Notes: generated from the sequence alone by a model not told the origin. 64,000 bases of DNA from Pseudomonas leptonychotis (GCF_004920405.1 NZ_RFLV01000001.1:682001-746000); one strand, 5' to 3'. Numbered from the stretch's first letter, positions 47,070-61,262 are shown. Numbers and translations are program-made.

Positions 47070-48032
47070 ATGCCGAACCCCCACCTGAGCATTTTGGTCG
47101 TCGATGACGCCAAGTTCTCCAGCGCCATGATCGGGCGCGCCCTGAGTCAGGCGGGTTATCTGGACCTGCGATTCGCCAGCAGCGCCGCCGAAGCCATCAA
47201 ACTGCTCGAACAGCGCCCAGCCAGCGTATTGCTGGCCGACTGGCTGATGCCCGAGATGAATGGCCTGGAGCTGACAGTACAGGTACGCCAGTTCGATGAA
47301 ATGGCCCACCATTACACCTACGTCATCTTGCTCACCGGCAAGGAAGGCGAGAATGTACTGGGGGAGGCGTTCGACAGCGGCGTTGATGACTTCATCAGCA
47401 AAGCGGCCATGAACGAGCAACTGGTGCCGCGGGTTTACGCCGCAGACCGCTTGTGCAACACCCTGCAGCGCCTGCTGCAGGAAAATCGCCTACTCACCGA
47501 AAATATCGCCAGCCTGGAGCAGCGCAACCTGATCGACCCGCTCACCGGGCTGGGCAACAACCGTTACCTGCAGCAGAAGATGCTCGACAGCCTGCGCCAG
47601 GTTGAATCGCGCGGCGGCGCCCTGTGTTACCTGTTGATCGGCCTACAGGACGTACACGAGCTGCATCAGCAGCATGGTGATGCCTTCTACAACGAGCTGC
47701 TCAGCGGCGTGGCCCGCCGCCTGCAACAGCTTGTGAGGCCGCTGGATGTGCTGGTACGCCTGGACGAAAACCACTTCGGCCTGATCACCCTGCTAAGCGA
47801 CTTGCACGAATGCTCGCCAAGCAGCTTCAAACGCCTGCACGAAGGTATAAACCTCAAGGCCTTCAAAACCAGCGAAGGTTTTATCAGCCTTAAAGCCGCG
47901 ATCAGCCTGGTTGGCCTCGACGCTAAAGGCCTGCCATGTACCCCGGACCAGATCATTGAACACGCCGAAACACTATTGCCCGAGTCCTACAACAGCGGCC
48001 GGGTAACAGCCCTACGCCTGCCGTTGCCGTAG
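47070..48032 (+). CDS. Response regulator with degenerate GGDEF domain
   Basis: Protein of 320 residues with a receiver domain (Asp12/Asp13, phospho-acceptor Asp57 in [12 protein letters not shown], Lys in ISKAA) and a C-terminal GGDEF-like domain starting [14 protein letters not shown]. The GGDEF signature position reads [10 protein letters not shown], so cyclase activity is unlikely. It is near a sensor kinase gene two genes downstream, a context recalled from P. aeruginosa PA4396-PA4398. It may act by binding c-di-GMP or partner proteins. Confidence 0.9.
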   Translation: MPNPHLSILVVDDAKFSSAMIGRALSQAGYLDLRFASSAAEAIKLLEQRPASVLLADWLMPEMNGLELTVQVRQFDEMAHHYTYVILLTGKEGENVLGEAFDSGVDDFISKAAMNEQLVPRVYAADRLCNTLQRLLQENRLLTENIASLEQRNLIDPLTGLGNNRYLQQKMLDSLRQVESRGGALCYLLIGLQDVHELHQQHGDAFYNELLSGVARRLQQLVRPLDVLVRLDENHFGLITLLSDLHECSPSSFKRLHEGINLKAFKTSEGFISLKAAISLVGLDAKGLPCTPDQIIEHAETLLPESYNSGRVTALRLPLP

Positions 48033-48035
48033 TAA

Positions 48036-48956
<921 letters not shown>

Positions 48957-49049
48957 ACCGCATCCCGGCGCCTGTTGGCGTTACTCACTTGCGCGCAAAC
49001 ATCAACAGCCCCTAACCTGCCCGCACGCTCACCACCGACTTCCTTCTCC

Positions 49050-51071
49050 ATGCCTCTGCGCCAGCGCCTTGAAAATCTACCCGTCGGCCGCAAGCTGCTG
49101 GCTGCCCTGCTGGTATTGCTGGCCACAGTATTGCTGGTGGCCAACCTGGCATTTATCAGCGCGGCCTACTGGATCTCTCAGGAGAGCGTGGCACCGCAAG
49201 CCCTGCACACCCTCGGCCGGTTGATTGCCAGCCCGCCGCTGAGCAGGCAAGCGCTGAGCTCACCCGGCGCCGCCGAAGAGCTGCTCAGACGCCTAGATGA
49301 TTACGCGCCCCTGCGTGCAGCGGTGATCTATGACGCTAAAGGTCTGAACTTGGCGCAGTTGCAGCGCGGCACCAAGCTGCAGCTGCCACAGCGTATCGAG
49401 GACGTCGAATCCTGGCGCCACAGCGAGTTCCGCATCAACCAATTGGTCGAACTACCGCAAGCCACAGGTAGCGCCGGTCATCTGCTGCTGGTGGCCTCCA
49501 GTGAGCTTCCTGGGGTGTTCTACACCGGCACCCTGACCGCCAGCCTGGTCATCCTCGCGTTAAGCGTACTGCTCTGGCTGATTGTCTCGCGCCAAGTACG
49601 CCGCCTGATCACCCGCCCGATCCGCCGCCTCGAGGAGCTCTCACGCCAGGTTACCCGCGAGGAAAACTACGCCCTGCGCGCGCGGCGGGGTAACGCGGAT
49701 GAAATAGGCAGCCTGGCCGATGCCTTCAACACCATGCTGGTGCGCATCGAAGCCCGCGAGCAGCAACTCAAACGGGCCCGCGACGACGCTCAGCAAGCCT
49801 TCGACCAGGCCCAGCGTCTGGCCGAAGAAACCCGCCACTTCAACCGCAAGTTGGAGCTCGAAGTTCAGGTGCGCAGCAAAATCGAGAAAAAACTCACCGG
49901 CTTTCAGAAGTACCTCAACAGCATCATCGACTCCATGCCCTCGGCACTGATCGCCCTCGACGAGCAGCTCTACGTCACCCAATGGAACCAGGAAGCCAGC
50001 AGCCTCTCCGGCACCGGCCTGGATGAGGCGCTGAACCAGCCGATCTTTCTCGCTTTCCCGCCGCTAAAACAATTTCTGCCACAAATGCAGCGCACCGTTG
50101 AGCAGCATCAGGTGGAAAAGATCGAGCGCTTTACCTGGGGAAGCAACAATGAACAGCCGTGCCACTTCGCCCTGACCTTTTACCCGTTAACGGGCGGCAG
50201 CGGGCGTGGCGTGGTGATCCGTATCGACGACATCACCCAGCGCCTGAACATGGAAGAGATGATGGTGCAGTCGGAAAAAATGCTCTCGGTCGGCGGCCTA
50301 GCTGCCGGCATGGCACACGAGATCAACAACCCGCTGGGGGCCATCCTGCACAACGTGCAAAACATCCGCAGACGCCTGTCTCCGGAGCTGGAAAAAAACC
50401 GCGAACAGGCCGAGCAGACTGGCATCTGCCTGGAAGCCATTGATCGCTACCTGCATGCCCGGGAAATTCCGCGCCTGCTCGACGGCATCCAGCAGGCTGG
50501 CAGCCGCGCGGCGAAAATCGTCAGCCACATGCTCAATTTCAGTCGCCGCAGCGATCGACAACTGGCGCCCTGCCACTTGCCAGCACTCATCGACCAGGCC
50601 GTGGAGATCGCCAGTAACGACTTCGACCTGACCGAAAGCTTCGACTTTAAGAGCCTGCACATCCTGCGCGATTTTGAAGCCGCACTGCCTGCCGTGCCCG
50701 GCACCGCCAACGAACTGGAGCAGGTACTACTCAATCTACTGAAAAACGCTGCCCAAGCCATCCACCAGCGCGACGATACAGCGCCGCCAGGGCAGATCAC
50801 CCTGCGCGTGCGCCTGGCTGCGCCCTGGGCGGAGATCCAGGTCGAGGACAACGGCGTCGGCATGCCCGAGTCGGTGCGCAAGCGTATTTTCGAGCCGTTC
50901 TTCACCACCAAGGAGGTGGGCCAGGGCACTGGGCTCGGCCTGTCCGTGTCCTACTTCATCATTACCAACAACCACAAAGGGCAGATGGAAGTGCAGTCAA
51001 AAGCAGGTCAAGGCACCTGTTTTACCTTGCGTTTGCCGCTGGCCACCACCCTTCCCGACACAGGTCTTTGA
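49050..51071 (+). CDS. Sensor histidine kinase (HAMP-PAS-HisKA-HATPase)
   Basis: Inner-membrane protein of 673 residues. Order: membrane helix at about 14-40, periplasmic sensor part, second membrane helix near 165-190, HAMP ([15 protein letters not shown]), coiled coil, PAS-like region ([18 protein letters not shown]), HisKA with the phospho-acceptor in [12 protein letters not shown], and the ATPase boxes NAAQAI, DNGVGM and [12 protein letters not shown]-started frame from 48975 exists, but ATG at 49050 gives a normal N-terminus. Its ortholog PA4398 affects swarming in P. aeruginosa, as I recall. The cognate regulator is not certain. Confidence 0.9.
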   Translation: MPLRQRLENLPVGRKLLAALLVLLATVLLVANLAFISAAYWISQESVAPQALHTLGRLIASPPLSRQALSSPGAAEELLRRLDDYAPLRAAVIYDAKGLNLAQLQRGTKLQLPQRIEDVESWRHSEFRINQLVELPQATGSAGHLLLVASSELPGVFYTGTLTASLVILALSVLLWLIVSRQVRRLITRPIRRLEELSRQVTREENYALRARRGNADEIGSLADAFNTMLVRIEAREQQLKRARDDAQQAFDQAQRLAEETRHFNRKLELEVQVRSKIEKKLTGFQKYLNSIIDSMPSALIALDEQLYVTQWNQEASSLSGTGLDEALNQPIFLAFPPLKQFLPQMQRTVEQHQVEKIERFTWGSNNEQPCHFALTFYPLTGGSGRGVVIRIDDITQRLNMEEMMVQSEKMLSVGGLAAGMAHEINNPLGAILHNVQNIRRRLSPELEKNREQAEQTGICLEAIDRYLHAREIPRLLDGIQQAGSRAAKIVSHMLNFSRRSDRQLAPCHLPALIDQAVEIASNDFDLTESFDFKSLHILRDFEAALPAVPGTANELEQVLLNLLKNAAQAIHQRDDTAPPGQITLRVRLAAPWAEIQVEDNGVGMPESVRKRIFEPFFTTKEVGQGTGLGLSVSYFIITNNHKGQMEVQSKAGQGTCFTLRLPLATTLPDTGL

Positions 51072-51074
51072 GCC

Positions 51075-51656
51075 ATGGGCTACCGCCTTTCGAAAATTTA
51101 CACACGCACCGGCGATGCCGGTGAAACTGGCCTGGCCGATGGCCGTCGCGTGACCAAGGACCACCCGCGCGTGGATGCCATGGGCGAGGTGGATACGCTG
51201 AACAGCCACATTGGCCTGTTGCTCGCCGACCTGGCCGAGCAGCAAGCCCAACACCCAGGACTTGCCGAGATTATTGAGGTGCTTGCGCCCTGCCAGCACC
51301 GTCTGTTCGATCTTGGCGGTGAGCTGGCGATGCCCGATTACCAGGCCCTGCAGGCTCCGGAAATCGAGCGCCTGGAAGGCGCTATTGACCGCTGGAACGA
51401 AGAAGTCGGCCCGCTGGAGAATTTCATCCTCCCCGGCGGCTCACGCTTGATCGCCCAGGCTCACGTCTGCCGCAGCCTGGCGCGCAGCGCCGAGCGCCGC
51501 TGCCAACATCTGAATGCGGTGGAGCCGATTCGCGGCGTTGGCTTGGCTTACATCAATCGCCTGTCTGACCTGCTATTCGTGGCTGCACGTGTGATTGCCA
51601 AGCGCCAGCAGGTCGCGGAAATACTCTGGCAGGCGGCGCCCAAGCAAGCGGATTAA
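51075..51656 (+). CDS. PduO-type cob(I)alamin adenosyltransferase
   Basis: Protein of 193 residues that transfers the adenosyl group of ATP to cob(I)alamin, giving adenosylcobalamin. The N-terminal ATP-binding motif KIYTRTGDAGETGLADG and the helical core RSLARSAERRC are diagnostic of the PduO/MMAB class. It starts three bases after the kinase stop, so it is in the same transcript. Confidence 0.93.
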   Translation: MGYRLSKIYTRTGDAGETGLADGRRVTKDHPRVDAMGEVDTLNSHIGLLLADLAEQQAQHPGLAEIIEVLAPCQHRLFDLGGELAMPDYQALQAPEIERLEGAIDRWNEEVGPLENFILPGGSRLIAQAHVCRSLARSAERRCQHLNAVEPIRGVGLAYINRLSDLLFVAARVIAKRQQVAEILWQAAPKQAD

Positions 51657-51707
51657 TCCCTCGCCCGGATGTGATTCGAGAGCCCGTGCGCGGACAACCC
51701 TACCGCC

Positions 51708-52601
51708 TCAAAGCAGGCTGAGCTGGCTTTCGAAACTGCGTCGCTCACCCGTTAGCGGATCGATAAAGCTCAGCCCCTTGGCCAGCAGCTTAAGCGGCTT
51801 GCTGTAATCGTCCGGAACGCCCGGGGCATCCGTAACCTGGGGGTAGAACGGGTCATTGAGAATCGGCGCGCCCAGCGCGGCCAGGTGCACGCGCAACTGG
51901 TGCTTCTTGCCCGTCACAGGATAAAGCCGGTACAGCCAATGCTCACCGAGGCGCTGGGCAACGTCGATGCGCGTTTCGGTGTTGGCCTCACCGGTCACCT
52001 CTTGCATGCGGAAAAACGGCTCAGCTGCGTCCAGACGCGTCGTGCGTAACAGTGGAAAGGTCAGGTGCGGCAAGGCTGGCGCCAGCGCCTCATAACACTT
52101 TTCCATTTGCCGCAGGCGAAACAACGCCTGGTACTGACCGCGGCTCTGGCGGTTGGTGGAAAACAGCACCAGGCCCGCGGTGTGTCGATCAATCCGGTGC
52201 AGCGGCACCAAGTCGGCATTACCCAGGCGCTTGGCCAGGCGTGCCTGCAAGGTCTGCTCGACGTATTCGCCAGCCGGCATCACCGGCAGAAAATGCGGCT
52301 TATCGGCCACCAGCAGATGCTCATCGACATGCAGCACGCGCTCTTCGAAGGGAATTGGCGTTTCTGCTGGCACTTCACGAAAGTAATGTACTTTTAACCC
52401 TTCGCGATAAGCCGTTTGCAGCGTGATCGGCTGACCGTGGGCGTCCAAAACCCGGCCACGGGCCATACGTGCTTGCCACACCGCCGGGGCAATCGCCGGA
52501 AAATGCGCGCACAAGCATTCGAGCACCGTCGCCCAGTTCCCGCGCGGCAAATGCAGCGTACTGGGGCGCATATTCGAGGGGGAACGGGCATCTACCGACA
52601 T
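51708..52601 (-). CDS. RluA-family pseudouridine synthase
   Basis: Protein of 297 residues that isomerises uridine to pseudouridine in RNA. The catalytic aspartate is in HRIDRHTAGL, preceded by VADKPHFLPVMP and followed by GKKHQLRVHLAALG. ATG at 52601 is chosen; a TTG at 52613 is an alternative. Target RNA position cannot be deduced. Convergent with the PduO-type gene. Confidence 0.9.
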   Translation of the reverse strand: MSVDARSPSNMRPSTLHLPRGNWATVLECLCAHFPAIAPAVWQARMARGRVLDAHGQPITLQTAYREGLKVHYFREVPAETPIPFEERVLHVDEHLLVADKPHFLPVMPAGEYVEQTLQARLAKRLGNADLVPLHRIDRHTAGLVLFSTNRQSRGQYQALFRLRQMEKCYEALAPALPHLTFPLLRTTRLDAAEPFFRMQEVTGEANTETRIDVAQRLGEHWLYRLYPVTGKKHQLRVHLAALGAPILNDPFYPQVTDAPGVPDDYSKPLKLLAKGLSFIDPLTGERRSFESQLSLL

Positions 52602-52657
52602 GGGCACACTCAACAGCCAAACAACGGGAAGTACAGAGAATAACGCAGACCTTGCCG

Positions 52658-53794
52658 TCAGCTGTCCGCCATATTTGCGGTTGCCACTGAAGAGCCCTGC
52701 AGGGACATCCTAAACAGCGCCGCCAGCAGATCAGACTGGCTGACCAGCCCTACCACCCGCCGCGCTTCGTCAATCACGGGCACTCGGTGCACATCACTAT
52801 CGGTGAGCATCTGCAGCAAGTAGGTGACGGGCCAATCAGCGCGACAGGTTGGCACCTGACGGCGCATGCAAGCCTCAACATCGCGAGCATCAGTGGATGC
52901 TTGCAACACGTCAAGCAGCCCAAGCATGCCGAGCAATTGTCCCTGGGGGTTGACCACCGGCATGGCGGTTAACCGATGCTCATGCAGGCTGGCGCGAGCT
53001 TCAACAAGCGCTGTATCCGGGGCAAGGGTTTGTACATCGCGGGACATGATATCGGCGCAGCGCACCTCGCCAAAACGGCGCTGATAAGCGCGCGCCTCAG
53101 TCTGCAGAAGAATCTCTTCCAGGTCCTCGCGGGAAATATCGAGCAGCTCACCACGGGCTTGCAGTACGGCATCCAGGTCAGCGGGAGTAAAGCCCAAGCG
53201 ATCACGCGGGATAGGATCGCGGGTGTTGTGTACGTTGCCATGCTCAAGCGGCCGGTGCGGGTACTGTCGGCGTAAGGCGTTATTGAACAACAGGGCAATC
53301 AATAACAGACCCAGCGAGTTCAACCCAACGGGGTAGAGGGCAAAGTGATAACCCAGCTCAGCCACCTCAGGCCCTGCCAGCACCGCCGTCAGCGCCACAG
53401 CACCACCCGGCGGGTGTAAACAACGTAGGGCAAACATCGCCGCAATCGCCAGGCCGCCGGCCAGAGCGCCCACTACGGCATCATGGCCAAGCCAGGTGGC
53501 GCAGCTGACACCCACCAGCGCGGAGATCAGATTGCCGCCCAGAATTGACCACGGCTGCGCCAGGGGGCTGGCCGGCACGGCAAACAGCAGCACCGCCGAC
53601 GCGCCCATTGGGGCAATTAGCCAAGGGCTGGCACTGCCCAGCACCTCACTGCATAGCCAACCGCTGAACAACAGCCCTAACACCGCGCCCACGCAGCTCA
53701 GCACCCGCTCGCTCAGGCTGACCGCCATGGGAGCCGGCCAAAAGCCTTTGAACCACCCTTTGATGCCTTGCACCGTTAAACGCTCGACTATCAC
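52658..53794 (-). CDS. HPP family membrane protein with tandem CBS domains
   Basis: Protein of about 371-378 residues. The N-terminal HPP domain has four to five membrane helices and the signature CLHPPGGAVALTAVL. The C-terminal half carries two CBS modules (DIMSRDVQTL, LTAMPVVN; and DSDVHRVPVIDEARRVVGLVSQSDLL), which usually bind adenine nucleotides. HPP proteins have been linked to nitrite transport in plants and cyanobacteria. The start is uncertain: GTG at 53794 or GTG at 53773; an open frame back to 53896 would overlap the Nudix gene. Confidence 0.83.
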   Translation of the reverse strand: MIVERLTVQGIKGWFKGFWPAPMAVSLSERVLSCVGAVLGLLFSGWLCSEVLGSASPWLIAPMGASAVLLFAVPASPLAQPWSILGGNLISALVGVSCATWLGHDAVVGALAGGLAIAAMFALRCLHPPGGAVALTAVLAGPEVAELGYHFALYPVGLNSLGLLLIALLFNNALRRQYPHRPLEHGNVHNTRDPIPRDRLGFTPADLDAVLQARGELLDISREDLEEILLQTEARAYQRRFGEVRCADIMSRDVQTLAPDTALVEARASLHEHRLTAMPVVNPQGQLLGMLGLLDVLQASTDARDVEACMRRQVPTCRADWPVTYLLQMLTDSDVHRVPVIDEARRVVGLVSQSDLLAALFRMSLQGSSVATANMADS

Positions 53795-53852
53795 GCACCA
53801 TTTGAGGGCGCGACTATAACGCCCTTTGCCCAGGGCCTGCCAACGCCAGCAC

Positions 53853-54794
53853 TCACTCGGGCCAAAACGCGCGAATACCGGCAACGCCTTGCGCACCGAC
53901 CTGCCAAGCCTGTTCAGCGTTAGCCGGGGTCACCCCGCCCAGCAGGTAGGCCGGCTGATTAAAGCCCTGCAATAACTCGGCAACCTGCGCCCAACCCAGC
54001 GGCTGTGCTTCAGGGTGCGTCTGCGTGGCCTGCACCGGCGACAGGGTGATGAAATCCACCCCCATCTGCGCGGCCAGCGCCAATTCATCTGCCGAATGGC
54101 ACGAGGCGGCCAACCAGCGCTCGCTTGGGAACGGTCGACCACCCGCGCTCAACTCACGCAGCTGTTGGGCGGTCAGGTGCCAGCCCGCGGCGGGAAAGTC
54201 GCCCAACCACTCCAGCGGACCTTTGAGCATCAATTGCGCCTTGCCTGCACAGAGCCCGAGGGCGTCTACCGCGATGTCACGGTATTGCGCATCGAACATC
54301 GTCGGGGCGCGTAGTTGCAGCAAACGAATACCGCTTTTCAGCGCCGCCTGAATACCGCGCAACAGCTGCGGCCCACTCAAGCCCTCAGGGGTAATCAGGT
54401 AATGCTCGGGCAAGCGCGCGGCCGCAACAATCGGCCGATTGGCCGCCGGAAATTCATATTCACTTATCTGCTTCGCGCTCACCCAGGCCAACGGCTGACC
54501 TTCAGCGCCATGCGGCTCGCCGGTAAAGGCCGAGACGTCCCACACATCCAACAGCACGTGTTTATCCGGGTAATCGTGGCGCACCTGAATCAATGGTCGC
54601 GCAGTGGTGACAAGGATGCCCAACTCCTCCTCCAGCTCGCGGGCTAAGGCGGCCTGCGCCGTTTCACCGGCCTCAACCTTGCCTCCGGGAAACTCCCAAA
54701 GGCCACCCTGATGTTTATCGTCGCAACGTTTGGCGATCAATATTTGCCCGTCTTTGCCACGAATAACCGCGGCTGCCACATGAATACGCTTCAC
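53853..54794 (-). CDS. Bifunctional Nudix hydrolase / ThiE-like protein
   Basis: Protein of 313 residues with two domains. The N-terminal Nudix hydrolase (MutT-like, residues 1-130) has the box GGKVEAGETAQ...RELEEELG. The C-terminal part (about 140-313) is thiamine-phosphate-synthase-like, with LRGIQAALKSGIRLLQLRA and LSPVQATQTH followed by GGVTPANA. This fusion is common in Pseudomonas; the ThiE part may scavenge thiamine products. GTG at 54794 with AGGAGG upstream is chosen: its GTGA overlaps the GST stop, so the genes are translationally coupled. Confidence 0.88.
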   Translation of the reverse strand: MKRIHVAAAVIRGKDGQILIAKRCDDKHQGGLWEFPGGKVEAGETAQAALARELEEELGILVTTARPLIQVRHDYPDKHVLLDVWDVSAFTGEPHGAEGQPLAWVSAKQISEYEFPAANRPIVAAARLPEHYLITPEGLSGPQLLRGIQAALKSGIRLLQLRAPTMFDAQYRDIAVDALGLCAGKAQLMLKGPLEWLGDFPAAGWHLTAQQLRELSAGGRPFPSERWLAASCHSADELALAAQMGVDFITLSPVQATQTHPEAQPLGWAQVAELLQGFNQPAYLLGGVTPANAEQAWQVGAQGVAGIRAFWPE

Positions 54795-55423
54795 GCCAGA
54801 TGCTCCTCCTGGGCGGCCTGATACCAACGCTGAAACGCCGGCCACTGATAGATAGTCTCGACATAAGCGGCGGCCTCTGCCGGCAACTCCACCTGATAAC
54901 TGCGCAGGCGCGCTGCGACCGGTGCAAAGAAGGCATCCGCCAGGCAGGGCTGACCAAACAAGAAGGCACCGTTTTGCCCGAAGCCTGCGCGGCACTCGGC
55001 CCAGAGCGCGCAAATGCGCTGAATATCGAGTTGAGCATCGCTAGGAACCTCAGCCAGGGCCTGATCGCGCTTGAGGTCCATGGGCAGGTGCGTGCGCAAA
55101 GCGACAAACCCGCTGTGCATCTCTGCGCACACGCTGCGCGCCATGGCGCGGGCGGCACGCGCTTGCGGCCACAGATGGGCCTCAGCAAAACACTCGGCCA
55201 AGTATTCGGCAATTGCCAGGCTATCCCACACGGGCCCGTCTGCGCTGATTAGCAACGGTACTTTGCCGGTCGGCGAATGCTCAAGAATCCGCGCACGGGT
55301 ATCACTGCGATTGAGCGCAATCAGCACTTCGCGATAAGGCTCGCCCGTCAGCTCAAGTGCCAACGCGGCGCGCAGAGACCAAGTCGAATAGGTTTTGTCG
55401 CCGATAACCAGAGTGAGGGACAT
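54791..55423 (-). CDS. Glutathione S-transferase family protein
   Basis: Protein of 210 residues with the thioredoxin-like N-terminal domain (LTLVIGDKTYSTWSLRAAL, SPTGKVPLLI, WDSLAIAEYLAE) and an all-helical C-terminal domain. The active serine or cysteine region is around YSTWS, as in the zeta/beta-like or maleylacetoacetate-isomerase-like classes. Reaction not known. It overlaps the Nudix-ThiE gene start by four bases and lies downstream of argJ with a large palindrome between. Confidence 0.9.
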   Translation of the reverse strand: MSLTLVIGDKTYSTWSLRAALALELTGEPYREVLIALNRSDTRARILEHSPTGKVPLLISADGPVWDSLAIAEYLAECFAEAHLWPQARAARAMARSVCAEMHSGFVALRTHLPMDLKRDQALAEVPSDAQLDIQRICALWAECRAGFGQNGAFLFGQPCLADAFFAPVAARLRSYQVELPAEAAAYVETIYQWPAFQRWYQAAQEEHLA

Positions 55424-55482
55424 GGGTAGCGCTCGATGCGGGAAGGTCGAACGACCTTAAAAGGCGACTCTCTGAATAGCAA

Positions 55483-55518
55483 ATTCCCGATATTCATGGG
55501 CCCATGAATACCGGGAAT
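55483..55518. repeat. 36-base near-perfect palindrome between argJ and the GST gene
   Basis: ATTCCCG A TATTCATGGG is followed at once by CCCATGAATA C CGGGAAT, arms of 18 bases with no loop and a single mismatch that becomes a G-U pair in minus-strand RNA. There is no T run. It lies 30 bases past the argJ stop and 60 bases ahead of the GST start. A second small palindrome AAGGTCG-AA-CGACCTT is at 55443-55458. Confidence 0.85.
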
Positions 55519-55547
55519 GCAGAGCAGTCAAACGATCACGAGAAGAA

Positions 55548-56765
55548 TCAGCTGCGGTATTCGGCGTTGATTCTCACGTATTCGTGGGACAGGTCGGTGG
55601 TCCAGATGGTTTCGCTGCAGCTGCCGCGACCCAGTTCAATGCGAATGCCAATTTCCTCCTTGGCCATTACCGCCGCGCCCTGCTCCTCGGTGTAGCTCGC
55701 AGCGCGGCAACCGCGGCTGGCGATGCACACATCGCCCAGGAACACGTCAATCTTGCTCACGTCCAATTGCGCCACACCGGCGTAGCCGACGGCGGCAAGG
55801 ATGCGCCCCCAGTTCGGGTCGGAGGCAAACAGCGCCGTTTTGATCAAGGGTGAGTGGGCCACAGCATAGGCGACGTCCAAGCACTCTTGATGGGTGCCTC
55901 CGCCATTGACCTGCACGGTGACGAACTTGGTCGCGCCCTCGCCGTCCCGCACGATGGCTTGGGCCACCTCCATAAACACGTCAAATACCGCCTGCTTGAG
56001 CTTGGCGAACAGCTCACCACTGGCTTCGCTGATTTCTGGCAGCGCGGCCTGGCCGGTGGCGATCAGCATGCAGCAATCGTTTGTCGAGGTATCACCATCG
56101 ATGGTGATGCGATTGAACGACTTATTGGCCGCATCACGCACCAAATCCTGCAACACGCTACGGGTTACTTTGGCGTCGGTAGCAACATAACCAAGCATGG
56201 TCGCCATATTCGGCCGGATCATCCCGGCGCCTTTGCTGATGCCGGTGACAGTGACAGTCACACCATCGTGCTGAAACTGGCGGCTGGCACCCTTGGGCAA
56301 GGTGTCAGTGGTCATGATGCCGGTGGCGGCTTCGGCCCAATGGTCTGCGGATAAATCGTCGAGGGCGGCCTGCAATGCGCCTTCAATTTTCTCGACTGGC
56401 AAGGGCTCACCAATCACCCCCGTGGAGAACGGCAGCACCGCGCTCTCATCAACACCGGTCAATTGAGCCAGCGCCGCACAGGTGCGCTGGGCGTTCTGCA
56501 GGCCCGGCTCACCGGTGCCGGCATTGGCATTGCCCGTATTGGTCAGCAGGTAACGCACGCTGCCCTGCACGCGTTTTTTGGCCAAAATTACCGGCGCAGC
56601 GCAGAACGCATTCAGGGTAAACACCCCCGCTATGCTGGAGCCTTCGGCACAGCGCATCACCACCACATCCTTTCGCCCAGGGCGCTTGATGCCCGCAGAA
56701 GCGATGCCCAACTCGAAACCTGGAACTGGGTGCAGAGTAGATAACGGGCCAAGACCAACAGCCAT
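55548..56765 (-). CDS. argJ: Bifunctional ornithine acetyltransferase / N-acetylglutamate synthase
   Basis: Protein of 405 residues in arginine synthesis: transfers the acetyl group from N-acetylornithine to glutamate, and can also acetylate glutamate from acetyl-CoA. It is made as a precursor that cleaves itself before the nucleophile Thr189 in [10 protein letters not shown]. The N-terminal [19 protein letters not shown] and C-terminal AEYRS are family-typical. Single-gene unit after the secA terminator. Confidence 0.95.
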   Translation of the reverse strand: MAVGLGPLSTLHPVPGFELGIASAGIKRPGRKDVVVMRCAEGSSIAGVFTLNAFCAAPVILAKKRVQGSVRYLLTNTGNANAGTGEPGLQNAQRTCAALAQLTGVDESAVLPFSTGVIGEPLPVEKIEGALQAALDDLSADHWAEAATGIMTTDTLPKGASRQFQHDGVTVTVTGISKGAGMIRPNMATMLGYVATDAKVTRSVLQDLVRDAANKSFNRITIDGDTSTNDCCMLIATGQAALPEISEASGELFAKLKQAVFDVFMEVAQAIVRDGEGATKFVTVQVNGGGTHQECLDVAYAVAHSPLIKTALFASDPNWGRILAAVGYAGVAQLDVSKIDVFLGDVCIASRGCRAASYTEEQGAAVMAKEEIGIRIELGRGSCSETIWTTDLSHEYVRINAEYRS

Positions 56766-56806
56766 AGAAACGCTCCTTGAGGTGATGGGACAAATTGCGA
56801 TGGTAA

Positions 56807-56839
56807 AACGCCGCGAACGGTCAAACCGTTCGCGGCGTT
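56807..56839 (-). terminator. secA terminator
   Basis: Fourteen-base stem AACGCCGCGAACGG with its complement around TCAAA, followed on the minus strand by TTACC. It lies between secA and argJ. Confidence 0.85.
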
Positions 56840-56908
56840 ATTCAAGCTGGGTCAAGCATAGCCAACTTCACTGTCGGCTCAACCCGCTTTAAGTCGTCAG
56901 CGGTCGGC

Positions 56909-59656
<2,748 letters not shown>

Positions 59657-59773
59657 ATCGACAGGATCTTCCAGGCGTATGGATTGAGGGTGGCTGAACA
59701 GCCATCCATGCAGCCTTTATGGCTGCGTGCGAAGCGGGCATTCTACTCGGAAACGCTAATGAGGAAAGCGGCG

Positions 59774-60700
59774 TTATTCGACGTCGCTCACTCGAGCTAT
59801 GTAGCTGGCTGGATTGACCAACCGACCACTCTTGGTAACTTCGAAGTGCACATGGTACCCACTGGCGCGGCCGCTGCGACCAACCGCGGCAATGGTTTGG
59901 CCGCGCTGGACCAGGTCGCCAATCTGCACGTTATTGCTCTTATTGTGTGCGTAAAGAGTGGTGTAGCCGTCAGCATGACTGATCTCCACCGTATGCCCAT
60001 AACCCGACTTGACCCCAGAGAAGCTCACCACGCCAGCCGCTACAGCCACGACATCACTGCCTGGCTTAGCAGCAAAATCGACACCCTTATGCTGGGTATT
60101 GCGCCCGGTTAGCGGATGAACCCGCCGACCGAACGGCGAAGACATATAGCCTTGACGCACGGGCATTCCAGACAGGTATTCACCCTCACTCAACTGGCGT
60201 TCACCGATCAGTTGCTCCAGCACCTCCAGCAGCTGTTCGCGACTATCCAGCCGCAAGCTCAGGCGATCGAGCTCATCCATAAAAGGCGGCGGCGCATAGG
60301 CGGCGTCGCCCAGAGCATCTTCAGCACCGCCCTGCCCCACGTTAAGCGAGAAATCGAATTCATTGGCATCCAGCTCCGCTAACTCGGTCAGGCGTGCGCC
60401 CAGAGCATCCAGGCGCGTCAGGCGCGCCTGCAACTCGGCCACATGCACGGCGAAAGCATCCAGCTGACGCTGTGCGTCACGGCGCACCTCGCCAACTTCG
60501 GCACGCTGCTGATCCATCACCTGATTGAGCTGTGTATCGTCCTGAACTTTCACCGTCGCCGGCGCCCACCAGGCACCCACGACCACACCACTGGCCAGCG
60601 CTGCGCCGAGCGCCACCAGTAACGCCAGCAATAACCAACGTAAATCTAAACTGAGCGAGCGTGCGGCACCATGATGCCGACTGAGTAGAATAATGTGCAC
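59774..60700 (-). CDS. M23 family peptidase (LytM-type murein endopeptidase)
   Basis: Membrane-anchored protein of 308 residues: short basic N-terminus, membrane helix at about residues 20-45, coiled coil at about 55-105, then a LytM domain. Zinc-binding motifs are HKGVDF and HVHFEV, both intact, so it should be an active endopeptidase acting on the peptidoglycan crosslinks. Position between secA and dciA is conserved in Pseudomonas. It is divergent from dciA (81 bases). Confidence 0.9.
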   Translation of the reverse strand: MHIILLSRHHGAARSLSLDLRWLLLALLVALGAALASGVVVGAWWAPATVKVQDDTQLNQVMDQQRAEVGEVRRDAQRQLDAFAVHVAELQARLTRLDALGARLTELAELDANEFDFSLNVGQGGAEDALGDAAYAPPPFMDELDRLSLRLDSREQLLEVLEQLIGERQLSEGEYLSGMPVRQGYMSSPFGRRVHPLTGRNTQHKGVDFAAKPGSDVVAVAAGVVSFSGVKSGYGHTVEISHADGYTTLYAHNKSNNVQIGDLVQRGQTIAAVGRSGRASGYHVHFEVTKSGRLVNPASYIARVSDVE

Positions 60701-60781
60701 GGCCTTCCCCTAGTGGTGAAGCCACGGCCGGCAGCAGCGATTCTGCTACCATGGCGACTTCACTTTTTCAGGCGTCCTGCC

Positions 60782-61237
60782 ATGACATTTCGTCCTTTGC
60801 CGGCCCGTGCTCCCGCCGCGCTGTTACGCGAAGCGAAGCCCCTGAAGGCGCTGTTCAATCAAGCGCAACGCATTGATCGCCTACAGCACCTCTTGGAAAG
60901 CCAGCTGCAACCGGCTGCTCGCGAACATTGCCATGTGGCGTCATGGCGCGAGGGTTGCCTGCTGCTGATAATCACCGACGGCCATTGGGCCACGCGCCTG
61001 CGCTATCAACAAAAACGCTTGTTGAAACAGCTGCAGGCACTCGAAGAGTTCGCGACCTTAACGAAGATCCTATTCAAGGTGCAACCTCCGACCGCCGAAA
61101 GGCGTGCTTCGGGTCGCACAATCAGCCTCTCCAGCAGCGCCGCAGAAAACATCCAAGCGACCGCTGATGGCATCAGCGACCCCAAATTACGCGCCGCCCT
61201 GGAGCGCCTGGCCAAACATGGCAAACCCAACGACTGA
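60782..61237 (+). CDS. dciA: DUF721/DciA, replicative-helicase loader
   Basis: Protein of 151 residues with an N-terminal KH-like DUF721 domain (LNQAQRIDRLQHLLESQL-type segment, then HWATRLRYQQKRLLKQL) and a variable C-terminal tail. DciA is the ancestral bacterial helicase operator that helps DnaB load at oriC, used in species without DnaC. Start is ATG at 60782; a frame open to 60695 overlaps the M23 start and is not used. It is convergent with lpxC across a hairpin. Confidence 0.87.
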   Translation: MTFRPLPARAPAALLREAKPLKALFNQAQRIDRLQHLLESQLQPAAREHCHVASWREGCLLLIITDGHWATRLRYQQKRLLKQLQALEEFATLTKILFKVQPPTAERRASGRTISLSSSAAENIQATADGISDPKLRAALERLAKHGKPND

Positions 61238-61262
61238 GCACATCAGCCGCTATAACGTAGAT

